Shown here one piece after another: positions 6,653 to 11,912 of a DNA stretch of 11,912 nt (position 1 is its first letter; every line of letters starts with the position of its first letter). Source of the DNA: Methylomonas sp. (lineage in GTDB: Bacteria > Pseudomonadota > Gammaproteobacteria > Methylococcales > Methylomonadaceae); contig JALSLS010000334.1 in NCBI GenBank assembly GCA_026988195.1, positions 1 through 11,912 on the forward strand. The letters are read 5' to 3'. The notes under the pieces are model-generated. The model was given only the letters and a program-made list of their open reading frames with translations. It searched no databases and was not told the origin of the DNA. The position numbers and the translations under genes were made by a program.

Positions 6653-6811
6653 GAACGTGTATGGAATAACTTCCCGAAATTATAACGTAGGATTTTTGTT
6701 TCAGGTGGAATGATCTCATGAGGCGCATAGCAAGCTACGCAACGAATGAGATCATTCCATCTGGAGCAAAAAGACAAGTTAGAAATCGGGAAGTTGTTTC
6801 ATGCACGCTCC
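6653..6811. mobile_element. Hairpin MITE-like element, copy 4
   Basis: A 159-bp copy flanked by TAAG at 6649-6652 and 6812-6815. The other copies have TTAG, so the 4-bp repeat varies with the site, as expected of a target-site duplication rather than part of the element. The core GGCGCATAGCAAGCTACGCAAC is identical to copy 2. One inner-stem position is a G-T wobble (CAGGTGG / CCATCTG). It separates the sulfotransferase gene from the structured leader of the peroxidase gene. Confidence 0.75.
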
Positions 6812-6820
6812 TAAGCCACA

Positions 6821-6878
6821 CTCGTTGAAAAACGAGGCCGGAAAACCTAGGGTCTATTACTAGATAGCCAGGCTACCA
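6821..6878 (+). promoter_or_regulatory. Structured leader resembling part of a GEMM (c-di-GMP-I) riboswitch
   Basis: A 6-bp hairpin with a GAAA tetraloop (CTCGTT-GAAA-AACGAG, 6821-6836) is followed by GCCGGAAAACCTAGGGTCTA (6837-6856) and a second hairpin, GATAGCCAGGCTACC (6863-6877). The order and spacing echo GEMM RNAs: a GNRA-capped stem, then GACGCAAAGCC..GGYCUA, then a GGUAGC..GGUUACC hairpin. The conserved 5' block (ACGCACAGGGCAAACC) is not seen; that position is occupied by the end of hairpin element copy 4. It may therefore be a truncated or diverged riboswitch, or a chance resemblance. It lies about 90 bp before the peroxidase start. Confidence 0.35.
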
Positions 6879-6902
6879 ATTATGTTTACATGGATAGTAA
6901 TA
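6855..6902 (+). promoter_or_regulatory. Alternative inverted repeat in the peroxidase leader
   Basis: TATTACTA (6855-6862) is the exact complement of TAGTAATA (6895-6902). Pairing would enclose the TAGCC-A-GGCTA hairpin and compete with the tail of the GEMM-like fold. A further small inverted repeat GCACT-AA-AGTGC lies at 6921-6932. These could form an expression platform or operators; no direct evidence decides. Confidence 0.3.
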
Positions 6903-6964
6903 ACAATTTAAAGTCAACTCGCACTAAAGTGCAAACTGACAAAACTTTATTTTTCAGGTGAATC

Positions 6965-9235
6965 ATGAATCTATCTAAAATTATTGCCGCCTGCTGCCTT
7001 ACCCTCTCTCAGGCAGCTTTTGCGCACGGACCCATTCCCGTACCATTAATAGGTGTACCAACACCTCCCGTTCCAGGACTACTGGATGGCACCGACCCTA
7101 TTGTCGTTAATAAGGAAATGGCTATTGCCTTAGGTAAGGCCTTATTTTGGGATGTAAATATTGGTAGTGATGGAATGGCTTGTGCATCTTGTCATTTCCA
7201 CGCTGGAGCAGATAATAGAACAAAAAATCAGATCAACCCAGGGACCCTCATACCTAATGCTGACAATCAGTTTGATGTATTAACTTCAGGGTTTGGCGGA
7301 CCCAACCACAACCTTCAGGTTTCTGACTTCCCGTTAACCCAATTTAATAACCCCTTGGATAAAAACAGTGGCATGAGCTACACCACTGACGATACCATTG
7401 CTTCCTCTGGAACCTTTAGCGGCGTTTTTACAGGAACTTCTGCTTTTAGCGGTATGAACGATGATTGTGAACGCAGTGCAGACTCCATTTTTAATGTTCA
7501 TGGCATTGGCACTCGAAAAGCCGAACCACGCAATGCACCAACAACGATTAATGCAGTATTCAACCACCGTAATTTTTGGGATGGGCGTGCCAATAACACC
7601 TTTAACGGCAGTAGCAATTGGGGCGATAGAGACCCTGATGCTGGCGTATGGGTTCAAACCGGGCGACGTAAAGTAGAAAAACAACAACTTCACTTAAAAA
7701 ACTCTGCATTAGCATCGCAAGCTGTTGCAACTGCGTTGAGCCAGCTTGAAATGATCTGTAGCAATCGAAGCATTGCCGACATTGGCCGAAAGGTTTTATT
7801 TCGCAACCCCCTACAACATCAAAAAGTACATTATCAAGATAGTGTATTTGCACCTTTAAACCTTACAAAAAGCACAGCAGGTGCTCAGAAAGCGGGGCTA
7901 AACACAACCTACAAAAAAATGATTCGTGCGAGTTTTGCGCGTAAATATTGGGGCTATACCCGTAGAGGCTCCTTTGGAAAACCAGCTATAGGAGGCAGAT
8001 CCTACAATCAAATGGAAGCAAACTTTCCGATGTTTTTTGCTTTAGCTATACAACTCTACGAAACAACTCTTGTCTCCGACCAAGCCCCTATTGATACTGC
8101 AGTACGTGATGCTGATACATATATGCCAATCGGCCTTACAAATTCAGAATTAAGAGGTGCTGAGGTATTTATTGAAAGCCATTGCAATATCTGCCACGCA
8201 GGCCCTTTGTTAACTGCGGCAGCAATTACCACTAACTCCACCCTAGTTACGCCAACTGATGGTGCGTTTTATGGTCCAGAGCACAGCTTACGCGCCTTTG
8301 GCCCCGAGTCTATGGGCAATGTTCCGGTAGATGCAGCTAAAGACGCAGGGGTTACAGAGTTTCCAAATGTTGTTATTCGTGATGTCACTCGCAACCCAGC
8401 AGGACAACAATTTATGGATGTTGGTTTTTTTAATACCTCTGTAGGTGACCCAGAAAAAGACCCAGGCTTAAACGGTGTAGACGACTTTAACCAACCTTTA
8501 TCATTTAGCGCTCAATATATTCAGTATTTAATGGGTAATTATGAAAACGTTAAAGACAAACAAGCCAAGCAAGTCCATAGCTGCCAATTTATGGTTCCAA
8601 TTGCCTGGAATCTTGGGTTTGATTTTTCGTTCCCTGCTTTTTTCACCTTATCAGCCGACCGAGAAGTAGATGGCAGCAGAGAAGGTTCAAGTGAAATTGC
8701 TAAACGCAGTCAAAACTGCCAAGACAACGCTTATGCGTGGATACCCACTGTTGATGCCGCTATAACTGCCTTCAACAACCCTAGTAACAAGAAGTTTCCT
8801 ATTGCTTCTAAGGCTTCATTTAAAGCACCAACACTTCGTAACATCGAGTTGACAGGCCCTTATATGCATAATGGCAGCATGGCAACCCTAGAACAAGTGA
8901 TAGAGTTTTATGCTCGTGGCGGTAACTTTGATAATAAAAATCAGCACGATTTTTTAGCAACAACCCCCATGAGTACAAACCCTCAAAAACGTGCCGACTT
9001 ATTAGCGTTTCTTAAAACATTAACCGATGACAGGGTTCGCTTTGAAAGAGCGCCTTTTGACCACCCTGAAATCATTGTTCCAAACGGACACCCTGGAGAT
9101 GACAACCTAGTAAGCGGTGGAAATACTATGGATTCAGCATTAGCAACAGAAGATTTTATTACCATTCCTGCTGTTGGTAAAAATGGCATTACTACAGCAA
9201 TAAAACCTTTTGCAAACAACCTAATAACCAACTAA
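6965..9235 (+). CDS. Large di-haem cytochrome c peroxidase / MauG-family protein
   Basis: A 756-residue exported protein. The signal peptide is 1-20 (AFA|H), giving a mature N-terminus HGPIPVP. Two haem c motifs are present: CASCH (73-77) in the N-terminal domain and CNICH (407-411). A family signature near the C-terminus is APTLRNIELTGPYMHNGSMATLEQVIEFYARGG (621-653), with Y633/M634 as candidate distal-ligand positions. Classical bacterial CcpA and MauG are about 330-390 residues with haem motifs some 150-170 apart; here they are 334 apart, so extra segments have been added. It resembles in size and type the surface cytochrome c peroxidases that neighbour copper-repressed MopE/CorA genes in methanotrophs. 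A good Shine-Dalgarno AGGTGA lies 3 nt before the ATG. A structured leader precedes it and a PEP-CTERM gene follows. The role (peroxide reduction or oxidation of a protein or metal partner) is not determined. Confidence 0.92.
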   Translation: MNLSKIIAACCLTLSQAAFAHGPIPVPLIGVPTPPVPGLLDGTDPIVVNKEMAIALGKALFWDVNIGSDGMACASCHFHAGADNRTKNQINPGTLIPNADNQFDVLTSGFGGPNHNLQVSDFPLTQFNNPLDKNSGMSYTTDDTIASSGTFSGVFTGTSAFSGMNDDCERSADSIFNVHGIGTRKAEPRNAPTTINAVFNHRNFWDGRANNTFNGSSNWGDRDPDAGVWVQTGRRKVEKQQLHLKNSALASQAVATALSQLEMICSNRSIADIGRKVLFRNPLQHQKVHYQDSVFAPLNLTKSTAGAQKAGLNTTYKKMIRASFARKYWGYTRRGSFGKPAIGGRSYNQMEANFPMFFALAIQLYETTLVSDQAPIDTAVRDADTYMPIGLTNSELRGAEVFIESHCNICHAGPLLTAAAITTNSTLVTPTDGAFYGPEHSLRAFGPESMGNVPVDAAKDAGVTEFPNVVIRDVTRNPAGQQFMDVGFFNTSVGDPEKDPGLNGVDDFNQPLSFSAQYIQYLMGNYENVKDKQAKQVHSCQFMVPIAWNLGFDFSFPAFFTLSADREVDGSREGSSEIAKRSQNCQDNAYAWIPTVDAAITAFNNPSNKKFPIASKASFKAPTLRNIELTGPYMHNGSMATLEQVIEFYARGGNFDNKNQHDFLATTPMSTNPQKRADLLAFLKTLTDDRVRFERAPFDHPEIIVPNGHPGDDNLVSGGNTMDSALATEDFITIPAVGKNGITTAIKPFANNLITN

Positions 9236-9251
9236 TTTTGATAATACGACT

Positions 9252-9286
9252 GGTGAGGGGATCACTGTTAAAGTCCTTCCCTCATC
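9252..9286 (+). terminator. Weak hairpin between the peroxidase and PEP-CTERM genes
   Basis: GGTGAGGG (9252-9259) pairs with CCCTCATC (9279-9286) with one G-T wobble, 17 bp past the peroxidase stop. It is followed by ATTTG rather than a clean T run, so it may only weaken transcription into the next gene. Confidence 0.35.
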
Positions 9287-9304
9287 ATTTGAATCACAGC
9301 TTAT

Positions 9305-9333
9305 TATAATGTATGTATTTTAATAAAATACAT
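9305..9333 (+). promoter_or_regulatory. Candidate -10 box and adjacent perfect palindrome ahead of the PEP-CTERM gene at 9355
   Basis: TATAAT lies at 9305-9310, with no clear -35. Directly after it, ATGTATTTTA (9313-9322) and TAAAATACAT (9324-9333) form a perfect 10-bp inverted repeat around one A, ending 21 bp before the ATG. The position would suit a repressor operator or a leader hairpin. Confidence 0.35.
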
Positions 9334-9354
9334 TCAAACTTCTTGGAAAAAACA

Positions 9355-10086
9355 ATGAAATTATTAAACAAAACCAATCTAACTACCAGCTTATGCTTAT
9401 TAGGCCTGTCAATATTTAACTCTCAACAGCTTATGGCCAGTAGTAGCTATTTAAGCTCAGCGCAAGTTCAATACACCATCACTGCAAGCAACCGAAATCT
9501 ATCAGGAAACCTTAGCTCTCTTGATATCAGTGACCTTTTTGACGCTTACCCAGATGACTCAGATACACAAAGTTTAACCAGCTTATTTACCCCGATTCAT
9601 AATCCTTACAGCGGATTAAATATTGCGCATTCCAACCAATTAACCACCCAAGATACTATCAATAACGGCTCAGCAACTTCTGAATATTTTGCTGATTTTG
9701 AACTAAATTTTAAGAACCTATCAGCAGATATAACTGATATTTTTGATATTACAATCAGCTATACGCTTTCATTATCAACCCAGGCTAATGGTGAACATGC
9801 AGATACAGATATTACTACCAATATCTTTAATAGAAATGATGATAGGCTTGGCGGCATTGCTTTAACCGCATCCACCAACACCCAAGGAACAGATACAGAC
9901 TTTTTACCTGGCACTTTAAACATCACTTTAGAAAAAGGGCAAGTGGAAACTATTTATATAGAAACCTTTGTATCTAGCAGCCTTGAAGCAACAGGCGTTG
10001 CCCCTGTACCAGTACCAGCAGCATTTTGGATGTTTAGCTCTGCATTACTAGCTTTTCCAGGCATTAAAAAACTACGTAAAGCTTAA
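9355..10086 (+). CDS. PEP-CTERM sorting-domain exported protein (243 aa)
   Basis: The signal peptide is within residues 1-28 (KLLNKTN...LCLLGLSIFNS...LMA). A Ser/Thr/Asp/Asn-rich beta body has almost no charged basic residues and no cysteine in the mature part. The C-terminal exosortase signal (218-243) is VPVPAAFWMF, a hydrophobic stretch, then KKLRKA. I chose the ATG at 9355, giving the signal peptide a normal Met-Lys start and a GGAAAA Shine-Dalgarno. The earlier ATG at 9313 lies within a palindrome and adds 14 residues (MYFNKIHSNFLEKT) unlike a signal peptide. It follows the peroxidase by 119 bp on the same strand, with a weak hairpin between, so it may be a partner or only a neighbour. 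The enriched Ser/Thr and Asn could carry glycosylation. The function is unknown. Confidence 0.85.
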   Translation: MKLLNKTNLTTSLCLLGLSIFNSQQLMASSSYLSSAQVQYTITASNRNLSGNLSSLDISDLFDAYPDDSDTQSLTSLFTPIHNPYSGLNIAHSNQLTTQDTINNGSATSEYFADFELNFKNLSADITDIFDITISYTLSLSTQANGEHADTDITTNIFNRNDDRLGGIALTASTNTQGTDTDFLPGTLNITLEKGQVETIYIETFVSSSLEATGVAPVPVPAAFWMFSSALLAFPGIKKLRKA

Positions 10087-10108
10087 AAAAACAACACCAA
10101 AACCGTAG

Positions 10109-10151
10109 GTCGGGTTAGCTTATCAAGCAAAGCGAGATAACGTAACCCGAC
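10109..10151. repeat. REP-type inverted repeat
   Basis: GTCGGGTTAGCTTATC pairs with GATAACGTAACCCGAC across a short AAGCAAAGC loop. The GTAGGTCGGGTTAGC...GCGTAACCCGAC type is a common dispersed REP sequence in proteobacteria. It sits 23 bp past the PEP-CTERM stop and could stabilise that mRNA's 3' end. Confidence 0.65.
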
Positions 10152-10204
10152 AACTTCTGATTTACACCCCTAAAAAACCACCTCAGTTTATGAGTAGACA
10201 ATGG

Positions 10205-10250
10205 GTAACCGTCCACCCCTCCCTTCCAAATAGGAGAACTGAACGGTTAC
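10205..10250. repeat. Short GTAACCG/CGGTTAC element in unit 1
   Basis: A 46-bp element with the same ends as the 102-bp one at 4598-4699 and a pyrimidine-rich interior (CCACCCCTCCCTTCC). The related locus at 4800-4816 lacks this insertion between AGACAATG and the REP palindrome. Confidence 0.6.
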
Positions 10251-10261
10251 GACAATAGTGA

Positions 10262-10353
10262 TGTAGGAGCGTCCGCCCCCGGCGCGAAAAAAAATAATGC
10301 TCTGTTCTCTAAAACCATCAATTATATTCGCTCCGAGGGCGGACGCTCCTACA
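10262..10353. repeat. REP-like palindrome in unit 1
   Basis: Arms TGTAGGAGCGTCCGCCCCCG... (10262-10288) and its near-exact complement (10327-10353) flank a 38-bp AT-rich centre containing AATAATGCTCTGTTCTCTAAAACC. The layout is that of a paired REP (BIME-like) element; no RAYT transposase gene is in the window. Confidence 0.7.
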
Positions 10354-10498
10354 TAATACTGCACTAAAGATATTGAATATTGTCTTGTTAATCAATGGAC
10401 AAAAAAAGGCTTATATCCGCAACAATATACACCCAGTTGCAAATAACTGACTTACCACCCCTCCTAAAAACCCACCTCAGCTTGTGAACAGACAATGG

Positions 10499-10545
10499 GT
10501 AACCGCCCACCCCCTCCTTTCCAAAGAGGAGGACTGAACGGTTAC
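10499..10545. repeat. Short GTAACCG/CGGTTAC element in unit 2
   Basis: A 47-bp element, the counterpart of 10205-10250, with interior CCCACCCCCTCCTTTCC and AGAGGAGGA that can pair as a hairpin. Confidence 0.6.
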
Positions 10546-10556
10546 GACCATAGTGA

Positions 10557-10648
10557 TGTAGGAGCGTCCGCCCCCGGCGCGAAAAAAAATAATGCTCTTT
10601 TCTCTAAAACCATTAATTATCTTCGCGCCGAGGGCGGGCGCTCCTACA
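10557..10648. repeat. REP-like palindrome in unit 2
   Basis: Arms at 10557-10583 and 10622-10648 pair almost perfectly, and the AT-rich centre is in the same orientation as the unit 1 copy. Reading frames through this GC-rich palindrome produce spurious short peptides. Confidence 0.7.
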
Positions 10649-10704
10649 TCACATTGCACTAAAGATACTGAATAGATAAAACATTTTCTTGTTAATCAAT
10701 GGAC

Positions 10705-10756
10705 AAAAAAAGGCTTATATCCACAACAAGATTACATCCAGTTGTGAATATAAGCC
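10705..10756 (-). terminator. Strong terminator of the PEP-CTERM gene 10787-11638
   Basis: GGCTTATATCCACAAC (10712-10727) and GTTGTGAATATAAGCC (10741-10756) form a 16-bp stem with one mismatch and a 13-nt loop. Seven A precede it on the plus strand, so the minus-strand transcript ends in seven U. It lies 30 bp past the stop. Confidence 0.8.
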
Positions 10757-10786
10757 TCTTCTTTAGAACTAAAGAGCCAGCAGTAT

Positions 10787-11638
10787 TTATGTGTCTTTTA
10801 GTTTTCTTCGTCCTAAACCAGCCAAACCAAATAAACCCGTACCAAATAACCATACTGCAGCAGGTACTGGCACAGCCGATATCTCAGCTTTATAACCATA
10901 AGGCGTACCAAAAATATCTCCGCCTATATCATTCCCTCCCAAGTAGATAGAATAAACTTGGTCTGCCACCGCCTGAAAAGTAACCGTACTTTGGTCACCA
11001 TGAGTTAAATAAGTTAACCCACTAGTTCCATGTGGATTATCAATTTGCGCAGGCCCTTCATTTAACCCAGAAATATACCCTGCATTCCATGCCGAATGGT
11101 GACTAAAGCCCGCAGTTCCATCATCCATTCCTGTGAAAACCGTAATACCAAAATTATTTATATTATCAGCTGAATTGACTTTTGAAACGTTAACCTGAAT
11201 GGTTGTATCAACTAATGATTTTACCAAACCATAATCCGTATTATGCGCCCACCCTCTGGTAAAGGTGGGGGTAGCAGGGTCAACCTGCCAAGCCCCCCAA
11301 GAACCATTTGCAGTATCAAGATCTGCAGCAAAACCATAATCAGCTATCGAATCAGCTTGAGACACTTCTACGGTAGATGTTCCCGTATGAAGAGTTGCCG
11401 CCCAATTTACTGCCTGAAGACCTTCAAAACCAAAAGGTCGTACCCCCCCTGGTGTTCCTTTCCAAGGGATAACCGCCCCTGTATTATTTCTTCCGTCTTC
11501 TTTAGTCCAACCGTCAGTAGCAGCGAAAGCGCCGGTGTTATACATAACATGAGCCGATGCTGTAGAAACCACACCAAAAGAAAGCGCAGTACTCGTTACT
11601 GCAATAGCAATTGCCTTAGCCAAATTTGTTTTTTTCAT
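10787..11638 (-). CDS. PEP-CTERM exported protein with N-terminal His and W-x-H motif (283 aa)
   Basis: The signal peptide is residues 1-29 (STASA|H), giving a mature start HVMYNTG. The body is aromatic- and His-containing: TDGW (41-44), VNWAATLH (77-84), GWAH (129-132), FSHHSAWN (178-185), NPHG (201-204) and LTHG (211-214). The C-terminal exosortase signal (256-283) is VPVPAAVWLFGTGLFGLAGLG followed by RRKLKDT. No cysteine is present in the mature protein. The ATG has a good Shine-Dalgarno (AAAGGA). It is convergent with the peroxidase/PEP-CTERM pair. W130, H132 and H203 have the spacing of the kynurenine-His-His copper ligands reported for MopE, but I cannot show homology. Exosortase sorting is secure; copper binding is speculation. 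Confidence 0.87.
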   Translation of the reverse strand: MKKTNLAKAIAIAVTSTALSFGVVSTASAHVMYNTGAFAATDGWTKEDGRNNTGAVIPWKGTPGGVRPFGFEGLQAVNWAATLHTGTSTVEVSQADSIADYGFAADLDTANGSWGAWQVDPATPTFTRGWAHNTDYGLVKSLVDTTIQVNVSKVNSADNINNFGITVFTGMDDGTAGFSHHSAWNAGYISGLNEGPAQIDNPHGTSGLTYLTHGDQSTVTFQAVADQVYSIYLGGNDIGGDIFGTPYGYKAEISAVPVPAAVWLFGTGLFGLAGLGRRKLKDT

Positions 11639-11912
11639 TTTTACTATCCTTTAAAATATATTTTAAATTCTTGCCACACCTTAAATAACAAATAAGCTAA
11701 ATTTCCCACCCCGATAGGAAAATACCTTTTGTCGATATAAAGTCTGATTTAACAGCATCTACATTCAAAAAATAGATTTTCATCATCATTCAATCATTTC
11801 TGAATAAATAACTAAAGAAGCCGTAATAAAAGATAAAGCAATATTAATACCAAATTTCAAATACTTAAAAAGAACTTCTTAACTTTAAAGACAGAAGCAC
11901 CCTATAAATATT
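11639..11912. other. AT-rich upstream region of the 11638 gene
   Basis: No coding sequence is seen. It contains a perfect 18-bp palindrome TTTAAAATATATTTTAAA (11650-11667) just upstream of the ribosome site, and TTTCC...GGGAAA (minus strand, about 11704-11724) as a possible inverted repeat. A promoter is expected here, but I cannot assign one with confidence. Confidence 0.45.

Larger units (their letters stand above)
10162..10451. repeat. Tandem ~290-bp intergenic duplication, unit 1
   Basis: The unit runs from TTACACCCCTAAAAAACC to CAGTTGCAAATAACTGAC and is followed directly by a second copy. In order it contains CCTCAGTTTATGAGTAGACAATGG, a short GTAACCG/CGGTTAC element, a REP-like palindrome, TGCACTAAAGATA, CTTGTTAATCAATGGACAAAAAAAGGC, and a decayed version of the terminator hairpin intact in unit 2. 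Confidence 0.75.
10452..10743. repeat. Tandem ~290-bp intergenic duplication, unit 2
   Basis: The same order of blocks as unit 1 with scattered base differences; its distal end forms the working terminator of the PEP-CTERM gene on the minus strand. The two units account for most of the 700-bp gene-free interval between the convergent genes. Confidence 0.75.

Noticed and set aside
7334..7853. Overlapping frames on both strands inside the peroxidase gene
   Set aside because: Shadows of a strongly supported coding frame with haem motifs; no independent signals.
10477..10659. 60-codon minus-strand frame
   Set aside because: Lies in the REP-like palindrome of unit 2; the peptide is the usual spurious translation of such repeats.

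Overview
The window is AT-rich DNA from a Gram-negative bacterium. Three exported proteins end in a PEP-CTERM-type exosortase tail (VPVPAA[V/F]W[L/M]F), so the host should carry an exosortase/archaeosortase system. This tail variant, a very large MauG-like di-haem peroxidase, and dispersed palindromic repeats together fit a gammaproteobacterium, most plausibly a Methylococcales-type methanotroph. That assignment is inference; no marker gene is present.

Layout. 1-340: two head-to-tail copies of a ~157-bp hairpin element. 341-3031, minus strand, in transcription order: a PEP-CTERM protein (3031-2351), an exported protein with an STN-like domain and HEAT repeats (2305-1472), a small exported protein of unknown function (1390-935), a terminator, and a TlpA/ResA-like thioredoxin (847-341). 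A good sigma-54 (-24/-12) promoter and a long perfect inverted repeat lie ahead of the first gene. 3502-4398, minus: ApbE-type FAD:protein FMN transferase with its own terminator and a third hairpin element as its upstream region. 4588-5001: repeat-filled spacer (a GTAACCG/CGGTTAC element and a REP-like palindrome). 5002-6522, plus: TPR-sulfotransferase. 6523-6964: fourth hairpin element, then a structured leader resembling part of a GEMM (c-di-GMP-I class) riboswitch. 6965-9235, plus: large di-haem cytochrome c peroxidase. 9355-10086, plus: second PEP-CTERM protein. 10087-10786: dense repeats, including a ~290-bp tandem duplication. 10787-11638, minus: third PEP-CTERM protein with a strong terminator. 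11639-11912: upstream DNA with no gene recognised.

How it may fit together (inference): nearly every protein is exported and concerned with redox chemistry or the cell surface. A thiol-disulfide oxidoreductase, a flavinylation enzyme, a di-haem peroxidase and exosortase-anchored proteins suggest a surface redox or metal-handling locus. Three exported proteins are predicted to begin with His after signal-peptide removal. One of them (10787-11638) has a W-x-H...H arrangement resembling the copper site of the methanotroph protein MopE, whose gene lies beside a surface cytochrome c peroxidase gene in Methylococcus. The most novel DNA-level signal is the four-copy hairpin element: its stem pairing is kept by compensatory changes, it is flanked by 4-bp direct repeats, and it sits next to three of the genes.
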